From NCBI GenBank assembly GCA_963573385.1, contig CAUYLG010052173.1, positions 23,838 through 87,837 on the forward strand: a DNA stretch of 64,000 bases, in the 5' to 3' direction. The position numbers and the translations under genes are program-made. The DNA comes from Cacajao melanocephalus (Eukaryota > Chordata > Mammalia > Primates > Pitheciidae). The notes beneath the pieces were generated by a model. The model ran no database searches. It had not been told where the DNA came from and was given only the letters and a program-made list of their open reading frames with translations. Shown piece after piece: positions 53,199-64,000 of this stretch (its first letter is position 1; the number at the start of each line of letters is the position of its first letter).

Positions 53199-55815
53199 GT
53201 AAGGATAGCCCTCTTTATCTCTTGATCTGCCTCCAGCTAATTCCTACACCTGCCTCCTTGACATTCAGGTCCCTTCCCTAAACAGGGGCAGGTCAGCTAA
53301 GACCTGTAAGCAGGGAATTCCTAGGGAACCAGGACATTCTCTTTATAAGGAAGACAGGGCAGGCTAGATTTATGCTGCAAAATCGACTAAAAGGGATATG
53401 CTGAACCATTCCAGTACTTACTTGAAGGAGAGGGATGATTAAAAGGGTCATCTGTTTACTTTTTTAGTGCTTGAATCTTTTTACTATAGGATTGTCATCA
53501 TGCATTACTTATATAATTAAAACTACAATTTAAAAATCCAGCAAAAGTCAACTGGAGGATTCCACGGTGGAGGAGAGCAAGGCTATGTCAGTGGAGCCTC
53601 ACCCTGCCTACGTGAAAGGCTCCTGCAGCTGCCGAGTGGTGAAGCATAAAATTAACAAGCTGGAGCTGCAGATTGGATTAGAGTGCAGGGCCACCAGGCG
53701 CATCCCCCGGCGCATCCCCCAGGCAGCTGGTGCAGCAGGGAATGCTGTAGGGAGAGGGCTTGTTGGGCAGGGAAATACCCCTGAATTCGGAGAAGTGCAA
53801 TTGACTGCCAGGCTTCCAGTTCCCTTCTCGAATTCCATGCCAGGCAGAGTGCTGGTGCAGAGGGCTGCAAAGATTCCTCCCAACCCTAAGACTCAGTCAT
53901 GGGAACCTCTGGCCTAACAGGCCCTAGAAGCTGGCAGTCACATGGGACCCGCATTTTCACACACACCCAGACCCAGAGTCACGTGCGGGGGTGCCTTACT
54001 TTCCTGGGTGTCATCCCAGGTGGGGCCATTGTAGTCTAGAAGGGACCAAGGCCAGGCATAAACTGAGCAGAGAGTCCTAGATGATAAACAGGCCAAGCAG
54101 GCCTAGACGGAGTTCAGCCAAGGCAGGGAAGGGCAGCTGGTGTCAGTGGAGCAGCACTCATGAGCACAGACCGATGACCATTCCAGGACTGGCTGGGCAG
54201 GGCTCGTAGTTTTGATCAAAGCCAACAGGAGGTCAGGCCTGAAGGTACCATCCAGGCCTTGTGGGAGCAGAGATACAGGTGCTAGGATCACCTTAATGGT
54301 CCCAGAGAGAGCGGTAGAAATGGGGAACTTTACATGGACATAAAGTCAAAGGAAGCCAGGCTGGGAACAGGCCCATGTAGGCAGAGTGGGGATGAACTGG
54401 GGACCTGATTCCCACTTAGACCCAGAGCCCGGGACTCTCCCTGGAGTCAGGGAGTCTCATTGTTACTGATAAGCCCTGGCTTTGAGGCACCCCTCACCCC
54501 CACAAGAGGGAGTACAAGGACCAGAAGAGTTTTCTCCTCTGCCTGCCCCTTTCCCTGGACTGAGGGGGGTGTGGCAGCAGGGGCTTCTTTCCCATGTCCA
54601 TGTCCCTCATTGTCCACACCCACTTGTGCACAGCACAGGGTGGTTGCTCCTGCTGAGGGAGTCCCAGGATATCCAGCATGTCCTGGGTCGCCAGTCCACC
54701 GGACTGGAATAGCTGTCACTCCACATCACCGTCCATCACGCCCCACCCAGAATGCTGGGTGCTCTGGGCAGCAGGAGAAAGGCTGAGGTGTGCCATCTCC
54801 CTGTCCCACCAGCCACTCAGGTCTCCACAGGCCTAGGAGATCTGTGAAGGCCCTGAGGCATTGCCCTCCCAGCCAAACTGGAAAGTGTGGTGTCAGGGAA
54901 CGTGGTCCAGCTGAGGCACCCAGAAGGCTGGGGAAACCCTGGAGGGGCGGCCCTATTGACATGGTGCCTCTCTGCCCACTAGACCGCTGCTGAGGCTGTC
55001 CTGTGGCCTGACCTGCATCAGTGCAGGTGAGGCCAGGCTTGCCAGGCCTCCAGCAAGCAGCTGAGACCCCACCTCTCCTCTTCCCATTACCCCTCCACTG
55101 CTATATGGGGGCCCCATTTCCTTGGTGCCCCCGTCCCCTTAGACACTGGCACACCTTTGCTTGATTGTCTTGGACCAGTGGTAGTGTGGACTTTTCCTGG
55201 TTTCAATCCCTCTCTTATTCCCTTTGTGTCTCCTTTCGGCTTCCTTTATTCCAAGCCAGGGATCACCCTCACTTGCTTTTAGGAATGTGCTTTGTAACCT
55301 CTCTGTCTGAGGCAGCTGGCCTACCTGAGATTCCTGGAGGTTGCATTCATGACATCAGGGAAGCCAGCCATCTGGCCTAGGGGACTGAACTTACTGGTGC
55401 CCACTCTGTGCTCCAGGCATGGCACAGTGACTACTGGGTCCCATGCTACAACTATCAGATCAGAGTCTCTGGGGGATGGTGCTGGAAATGTGCAGTTTTT
55501 AAGAGCTGGCTCTTGTGCTGGCCACACGCTGGTGTGTGGGGACTGTTGGCCTGTCCCCTCTCCTTTCACTGGTGAGGGACCCAGGCCCAGAGAGGAGCTG
55601 TGTCCTTTGCCCAGGAATGCCCAGCAGGTCACTGACAGCCAGAACTGGGTCTCCTAACGCCCCATGCTGCCACTTCTTAGCTGGAATTGTGGGGGCTTTT
55701 TCCACCCAGAAGCCAGTCCCTGTTCCTTTCCCAATCAATATGCGGTTGGTTGTTCGCTTCCATTTTCATAGCCAGAGTCAATATTAGCTCCTGCAGAGAT
55801 TTATTTTACTGAATC

Positions 55816-55821
55816 AATAAA
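55816..55821 (+). promoter_or_regulatory. candidate intronic polyadenylation signal
   Basis: AATAAA in intron 15, at once followed by gctgtgtgtggcagc, a G/T-rich run. Sequence alone cannot show use. Confidence 0.3.
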
Positions 55822-56294
55822 GCTGTGTGTGGCAGCTCATATTTTAGCTGGGGAGCTTCCACCCCCTCCCGGGAGCTTACTTGGGGACTTTATCAGTTGG
55901 TACACTGGTGGGAAAAGGACTGCAAAGTGTTAGTGTTGGAACAGATGGTGTTATTGAAGGGCCAAGGCAGACAGGACCTTGGTGGGCTAGCAAGCAGGCG
56001 GGCGACTCACCTTTCACTGCACGTCAAGGTGTCCACAGCCTGGGGGTGGGGCTGAGTGTGAAGGTCACCCCTCGAGGGAGGCCCTGAGGCAGCAGGGGCC
56101 CCTTCTCTGCGATGGGGTCACGTCACTACTGGAATCTGGCCATGACGTGTAGATCCTCCTGTTTATGAAGCTGGCTACTCCCTATTCTGAGCAAAAACTT
56201 CCTGAGGACAGAGACCTCATTTGTCCTTGAACTCCCCACAGTCATGCACCTTAGACCTGTGTAAATGTTGACTGGATGAAGGAACAACATGACA

Positions 56295-56475
56295 TATTTG
56301 ATATTTACTGAGAGTTCTTCTGCTGAAAGCATTGCTTACATCATGTTGTCCCCACAATAGCTTGCTCAACTAGTTATTGTTTCAGTGCTCATTTTGCTGA
56401 AGAGGTGATTGAATCTTAGAGAGATCATATGACTAGGCCACAGTCTGTCAGCCGGAGAGAGGCAGAGTGAGACTC
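56295..56475 (+). mobile_element. MIR-like remnant (sense)
   Basis: tgatatttactgagagttc...gattgaatcttagagagatcatatgactaggccacag has MIR spacing but is diverged. Confidence 0.55.
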
Positions 56476-58799
56476 ACAAATAGGCATTATCAGAGATTGA
56501 GTTCTCCCAGAGGTAGACCCTGCTCCTGGGCTCGTGTGCAGGGAATTTATTTGGGAAGCAATCTCAGGAAGTTGCAGAGGGGATCCTGGAAGTGAGACAT
56601 GAAAAGTGAGGAGCCAAAGCAGGTGTTTTATGGGCAGATGACTACATGGGTCACCAAGGCTCAGTCCCAAGGGAGACTGCCAGGAAATGTGACACAGAGC
56701 TGTTCCACTCAAAGGCCAAGGAAGCCAGGGTACTTGTTCTAGACTCCCATCTGTCATTGGCCTTATGTTCAGCTCCTTGAGGCTGGGAGGATGCTCTGAA
56801 GCTGAGAGCAGCAGGTGCTGTAGTAAGGTCTGGTCCGAGGGGATGTGGCAGGACAGCAGAAGCGTGTACCTCAGGAATTCATACCGACCACTATAGAACA
56901 AATCGAGAAATCATAGATGTTCTGTGTTGCAGGTGATCAGTGCAAATCTTGAGCTGGGTGTAAGGGGACAGGCATTTAGATAGGTGAAATTTCCATCGCT
57001 GAGAAGAGCTTTCTTTACTGTCTTCTTTCCAAAGAGTCCAACCTGCCGCCTTAGGGGAGGCACGCGTTTGTCTCCTCTTCTGTGGAAGCTATGCATGGAT
57101 TCGCCTTTGCAGCTAGAAGTTGTATTCTGTGTGTGCGGCTGGCAGCTAGTTTAGGTGATTCAGAACAAGTGCACATTTCTAATTTAGTAGATTTATAAAA
57201 CCATACACTATGTTTCCAATAGCTCCAGGGCATGTATACAAATTAAATTCATAATTTAAAGCAGACGCAGGGAGAGCAGCAGCCCAGAGCCATGTTCGTC
57301 CAGGACTTTCACAGTGGAGCAGCAGCCCCTGGCCTGGGCTGGACACAGGGCCTTAGCCGCTGGCTGCAGGAAAGGAGAGTGTATGGATGCCCATGTCCCT
57401 TGGGCCCGGTCCCATAGCGCCTGCCCCAAGAAATGGAATCCTACAATTTGGCCAGGGGAGCATCTGCCTCATGTTTTTTAAATAATAAAGTGTTTAAGTG
57501 GTGGGCTGGGGTTCTCAGAAGTACGCAGGGGCCAGTCTGGTGGCCTGGGTGAATTGGGCTCCAGGGGACGCTGGGGAAGGTACGTTTAGCCTGCCAAGGA
57601 CAGCTGCCTCTCCACCCAGCCAGTTGTTGCCTGTGGGAATGCAGGGTAAGTGCCATCAAGTCTTCTGACTTTTAAAGAGAAGTTGGAAAGCCAAATTGTT
57701 ACATTAAATCTTCTGGCTCCATTTCTATGTTGGCAGTTAATTCAGATTTATTTATTTATTTTTTTCATTAAATTCAATGTGGGCCAAATAGAACGGGACT
57801 GAGAGCCAGATACAGATTGCAGGCAGCGAGTTTGTAAACTCTGTTTTAAAAGTCTCGCCATATAGAATGTTACGTAGCTGAAGAGTAGAAGGGAAGCGTG
57901 AGGGTGAGGGGGATAAGGGTGGCGCCCGGTGGAGGGTGAGACTGCACCTCACTCTTCTCTCCAGCTATCCGCCCTGCAGCTCACCTGGGCACAAGGGACA
58001 TGATGAGTAAATGTGGCCCTGGGGGCCCACAGGGCTGTACTACCTGGAAAGGGGCCTCTGTCTGAATGTGAATTACTATCAACCAAAGAACTGTGTGAAT
58101 CATGGCTATTCAACAATTTTAAATTATCTTATTGTATCACCCTCTTTTAATTTCTTCCAAGCATTCATTGAGCTCTATCTAAAATGATCTCACTCATTAT
58201 ATAGCAGATGCTTGTTAACTGGACTTTATCAAGGTCAACGTTGTTCCCCCAGCATCTAGAGCAGGCTTGGCACACAGCAGGGTTTCAGTGCGTGTTGCCT
58301 GGTGGGAGGACTCCCTCTCGTGGGAATCTGCCCTGCCTTCCATAACACCTCTGTATTGGGTATGGCCATTGAGGACCCATTCTCCGGCTTCCGTGGTGTA
58401 TAACCCTCAACAGGAAACAAGTTCCCCATTTCTACTTTATACTCTCTTCTTTTGAAAGAGTAACACATGATGAGGAAAAGTTATGCAGCAGTGGAATTTG
58501 CTAGATGGGCAAGAAGAGACCCGTGGCCAATGTGGGAACCACTTTCTGGCCAAACATTCTGAAGACTTTAGTCATGCAGGACTGCTCCAGTTTCCAGATG
58601 TGCTCCCCCGGTCTTGGCTCGGATGGCGAATCATACAGAGCACCTTTGCCCTGCTCACCTGGGTTCTCTTGGTACCTGGACCACCTCCCTCATCCCTCAC
58701 ATCACATCATGTTGGAACTGTCTCTTTATCCAACCCCTGCCCAGACTCTGAGCCCCTAGTGGGGACAGAGCTTGTATATGGGGTCAGAAGAAGTGACTA

Positions 58800-58990
58800 A
58801 TAGCAGCTGACATTTCCTGACCACAAACCCGGTACTAGGTCCTGTGCCGATTGGCCTCACTTGAATTCTCTTATTCAGGCTTCACAGTATCCTGATAGTC
58901 TAGATAATGTTATTATCCCCATTTTACAGCTGAAAAAATTGAGACACCAAGAGGCTGGGTCATTTTCCTTAAGTCTTAATGTCCAGGCAA
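58800..58990 (+). mobile_element. MIR (sense)
   Basis: tagcagctgacatttcctgac...ggtactaggtcctgtgcc...attatccccattttacagctg is the MIR 5' and core part. Confidence 0.8.
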
Positions 58991-59446
58991 ACCAAGAATG
59001 CACTTGGGAAACTTGACTTGAAAGCTCTTGCTCTTAACTTTGGCACTACATTGTCCACTCCAAGCAAATGTTCTGGAAACATTAGTTGACAAATGATTGA
59101 ATCCTACAGTGCCTTACAGAAAGCACCATGGAACCTGTGGTGTTTACAAATGCTCTCAAGTCGTCATTTCCTTTATGATCATCATACTCCTGATTTTCAA
59201 GGACAGTCTAAAGGCACTCCAGGCCAAGTCCCCTAACCTCACCCATCTGCCTTGGAAATGGAAAACAAGCACCATCAGTCTCAAAGGAGCTCTGAGCTGG
59301 GGGTGCCTTGGTTCAGTTCCTTCCTGCCACTGCAGAGAAAAATCGGAGTGGGCCTGTGACGTGGGCTAGATGTGCAATCTCTGTTGTGGGGTCCAGGCCT
59401 CAGCCTGGGGATGCCCTGTGTCGACTCTCCCTACCTTGCCCCCTAG

Positions 59447-59581
59447 ATTGCCTGTGCTGCTGTTGACTGTGTCAAAGACAAGAACCAAGACCTGTGCCAG
59501 CAGGAGGCCGTCAAGGGCTACCCCACTTTCCACTACTACCACTACGGGAAGTTCACGGAAAAGTATGATAGCGACCGCACA
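59447..59581 (+). CDS. PDIA5: PDIA5 exon 16 (residues ~449-493)
   Basis: 45 whole codons between ccctag and gtaagt, phase 0 at both ends. It begins IACAAVDCVKDKNQDLCQQE and contains the cis-Pro element KGYPT and the aromatic strand FHYYHYGKF. It carries three cysteines outside the CxxC motifs. It supplies strands 3-5 of catalytic domain 3. Confidence 0.97.
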
Positions 59582-59993
59582 GTAAGTCTGGGAGAGGCGT
59601 CTGATGGGCAGGGAAACTTCCACCGAGGAGGGGCAGCGCTGAGCGGCATCCCAGAAACCACAGAAGTCAGCTGAAACACTGCAACGTGAGGCCACAGGCC
59701 CTGGGCCTTGCTGAGGCTTGACATTGTTGGAAGAGAGTTCAAGGGAGGAGAGTCACAGTTATCCTGTCCCCAGAGCCAGGCTGGACTCCAGATGCCGAGG
59801 GGTTTTCTTACTTGTCAGGGCTGATGGAAGCCAAGCAGACCCTCTCCACCTTGTAGAAGTCTGCCCACCTCTTCCCTGTCGCAGGAGTGAGGCCCTGGAA
59901 AGGTAGTGGGGTGGGGAGTAGAGGGACAGTACACAGCTGGCTCAGGGATTAAAGCTCCTTCTTTCTCTCTCTCTTTCTCCCCCTTCCCCGCAG
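59582..59993 (+). other. PDIA5: intron 16 of PDIA5
   Basis: 412 bases, phase 0, ending in a long CT-rich tract before the last exon. No repeat is recognised. Confidence 0.95.
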
Positions 59994-60074
59994 GAATTGG
60001 GATTTACCAATTACATTCGAGCCCTCCGGGAGGGAGACCATGAAAGACTAGGGAAAAAGAAGGAAGAGTTATAA
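59994..60074 (+). CDS. PDIA5: PDIA5 exon 17, coding part with KEEL and stop (residues ~494-519)
   Basis: The acceptor is an unusually strong pyrimidine tract (tctctctctctttctccccc...ccgcag). 26 codons follow: ELGFTNYIRALREGDHERLG and KKKEEL, then TAA at 60072-60074. The helix FTNYIRALREG closes the last thioredoxin domain. The C-terminal KEEL is a KDEL-type retrieval signal, which would be recognised by KDEL receptors and keep the protein in the ER. Confidence 0.97.
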   Translation, partial: ELGFTNYIRALREGDHERLGKKKEEL

Positions 60075-60220
60075 TTCCTGCCTCAGAAAAAGCTTTTCCA
60101 TTACACTGTGAATGATACCTGTTTTGTTGCTTCTGAATTTCCACATGTTCCGAAGACAAAGTTTTTTATAGCCGCTTATGGCCATTTTGTACAATTTTGA
60201 AATAAAATTAAACCATTTAT
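60075..60220 (+). other. PDIA5: PDIA5 3' UTR
   Basis: About 145 AT-rich bases run from the TAA to the expected cleavage site. There is no long ORF, Alu or obvious AU-rich instability cluster in it. The 3' end is estimated at 10-20 bases after AATAAA; the exact base cannot be read from sequence alone. Confidence 0.85.
60201..60206 (+). promoter_or_regulatory. PDIA5: polyadenylation signal AATAAA of PDIA5
   Basis: A perfect AATAAA lies 127 bases after the stop codon. A G/T-rich stretch (tttggtggtatggttt) begins at about 60219, the spacing expected for a downstream element. Confidence 0.9.
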
Positions 60221-61262
60221 TTGGTGGTATGGTTTACTTTCATGGAGCCTGTACTGACAAAGGTGGATACGCACATTCTCCTCATTCCACAACCTCTGCT
60301 GGGAGGTACAGAGCTGTGCTCTGGTGCCTCATCTGCACGGAGGTAACTCCTGAGGGTGCCAGCCCCCTGTCAGTCATTTGAGAGTAGAACAGGGAAATTG
60401 GACCACAGAATATCCTGCTGGAAAATGTCAAGCTAATGAGAGGAAATACATCAAGATGATTAATGACTTTGGGAGGCTTTGGTGGGAGTATCACTTGAAG
60501 CCAGGTGTTCAAGACCAGCCTGGGAAACATTATGAGACCGCCTATCTACAGAAAATAAAGTTGCTAGGCATAGTGGTCCATGCCTGTAGTCCCAGCTACT
60601 TGAAAGGCTGGGGAGGGAAGATTGCTTGAGCCCAGGAGTTCAAGGCTGCAGTGATCTATGATCACACAACTACTCCAGCCTAGCTAGAAAGCAAGATCCT
60701 GTCTCAAAAATAGAAAAAGGAAAAAAAAAATGATCAGGGAAACGGGGATGCTGAAGCAAATGATAACCAAACACTGGCCTTTTCTGCATCATTGTCGTTT
60801 CAGTCTTGGTGTGTTTCGTCTATGTGCTTTCCTGGAACTTACTTAGGTATTTTATCTTCTCTCCAACCTAAGAAGATGTGGGATCTCATCTGGAAAGCAC
60901 CAGACCCTCTTAGGAAGACAAAGCCTATGCTCAGGGATTACGTGACCTGCTCACATCACAAGGAATAACACAGGCACCAGCCCTGCCCGCAGGAGGCTGC
61001 CAGTTTGAGAGTGACTGGGCACTGCTGGTTGAACCAAACATGGTGCTTTACTGTTTCCCATTGTTTTATTGTTGACTAAAAGAAGGAAGCTGATATTCTT
61101 AAGCGACATGTCAAAACCAAATTACACCTGTGGTCCCACCAAATATAGGTCACCTCCAAAATCCTCTATTTTAGGCCTGTGATCTCCAATAGCCATTAGC
61201 CATATGAGTATTGAGTACTTGAAATTTGGCCACTGCAGCTGAGTGAAGGTGTGTTTGTCTTT
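60221..61262 (+). other. intergenic DNA just downstream of PDIA5
   Basis: Apart from a truncated Alu (60467-60730) I see no gene, exon or regulatory signature here. Confidence 0.8.
60467..60730 (+). mobile_element. Alu (sense, 5'-truncated)
   Basis: Starts at ctttgggaggctttggtggg, lacking the first 40 or so bases, and ends cctgtctcaaaaatagaaaaaggaaaaaaaaaa. Begins about 250 bases past the PDIA5 end. Confidence 0.92.
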
Positions 61263-62067
61263 GTCTTTTTTTTTATTGCAGTAAAATATGCATAGCACAC
61301 AATTTACCATTTTAATCATTTTTAAGGGTACAATTCGGTAGCACTAAGTACATTCACATTGTTGTCCAACCATCATCATCACTATCCATCTCTAGCACCT
61401 TTTCATCAACCTGGACTGAAACTCCATATCCATTGAAGAATAACTCTCCATTCCCCACTCCTCCTAGCCCCTGGTAACCACTATTCTCCTTTCTGTCTCT
61501 ACGAATTCTGCTATTCTAGGAACCTCATACAAGCAAAATCATACATCCTTTTGTATCTATCATATTTCACTTAGCACGCTGTTTTCAAGGTTCATTCTTG
61601 AAACTGTGTAGCATGTATTAGAATCTCATACCTTTCTAAGATTGAATAATATTCCATTGTATGTACATACCATATTTTGTTTACCCATTCATCCATCAAT
61701 GGACATTTGGGTCAGTTTACCCTTTTCACTATTATGATGAATGCTGCTATGAACCTAGATATACAAATAAATACCTCTTTGACATCCCACTTTCAATTCT
61801 TTTGAAAGTGGAATTACTAGATTATATGGTAACTCTATTTTTAAGTTTTTGAGGAATGACCATACCATTTTCCACAGTGGTTGCACCATTTTATGTTCCC
61901 ACCAGCAAGACACAAGTGTTCCAATTTCTCCTTAGCCTCGCCAACAGTGATTTTCTAGTTTGGTTTTGTTTCATTTTTAATAGTAGCCATCCTAATGGGT
62001 GTGAAGTGGCATCTCATTGTGGTTTTGAAATGCGTTTCCCTAATGATTAGTGATTTTGAGTATCTTT
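61263..62067 (-). mobile_element. old L1 3' end (antisense), interrupted by a younger L1
   Basis: Poly-T followed by cagtaaaatatgcatagcacacaatttacca...cattgttgtccaacc...taatattccattgtatgtacataccatattttg...gtgaagtggcatctcattgtgg. Sequence breaks off at gattagtgattttgagtatc where a new L1 begins. Confidence 0.85.

Positions 62068-64000
<1,933 letters not shown>

Larger units (their letters stand above)
53199..59446 (+). other. PDIA5: intron 15 of PDIA5
   Basis: 6.2 kb, notably free of Alu elements. Two MIRs (about 56295-56475 and 58800-58990) and one AATAAA with a G/T-rich follow-on (55816) are the only things I can name. Confidence 0.9.

Noticed and set aside
53567..53917. 116-codon open frame in intron 15
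   Set aside because: Low-complexity Arg/Ile/Pro repeats and no known family; an equally long frame is open on the other strand.
57300..57660. GC-richer stretch in intron 15, considered as an internal promoter
   Set aside because: CpG is not enriched enough by eye and no promoter element or first exon with a donor can be supported.

Overview
The window is eukaryotic, specifically primate, genomic DNA. Many dimeric Alu elements, both sense and antisense, lie among older MIR, MER5-type and L1 copies. GT-AG introns separate 14 short protein-coding exons, all on the + strand. Joined, these exons encode one continuous product: the C-terminal 433 residues of PDIA5 (PDIR), an endoplasmic-reticulum protein disulfide isomerase. 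The first 86 residues, presumably three more exons plus the promoter, lie upstream of base 1. I number the exons 4-17 and the residues 87-519 on the assumption of a 519-residue full-length protein. That numbering puts the three CxxC motifs at 182-185, 305-308 and 426-429, as I remember for the human protein. About eleven residues differ from the human protein as I remember it, which hints at a non-human primate, perhaps a monkey. I cannot prove the species.

Layout: 1-3641 is the end of intron 3. Exons 4-6 (3642-8449) finish the N-terminal non-catalytic thioredoxin-like domain. Exons 7-10 (12206-24031) encode catalytic domain 1 (CSMC), exons 11-13 (30213-45406) domain 2 (CGHC), and exons 14-17 (48597-60074) domain 3 (CPHC) with the C-terminal ER-retrieval signal KEEL. 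The 3' UTR is only about 145 bases, with AATAAA at 60201. The remaining 3.8 kb is intergenic: a 5'-truncated Alu, then an old antisense L1 interrupted by a younger antisense L1 that runs off the window. The introns hold only interspersed repeats, microsatellites and sequence I cannot assign. I found no second gene, no RNA gene and no mobile element that looks active.

The most interesting points are structural. The three catalytic domains repeat the same intron positions, including an intron that splits the Trp codon of each WCxxC active site. Two places in the introns carry locally copied DNA: a 240-base insertion within an Alu at 22556-22795 built from two upstream segments, and a 100-base inverted repeat at 39810/40621. 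There is also an unusual CA-rich minisatellite in intron 5 and a long (TG)n tract 16 bases past the donor of exon 10. I see no undescribed biological system here; this is a recognisable gene with repeat-rich introns.
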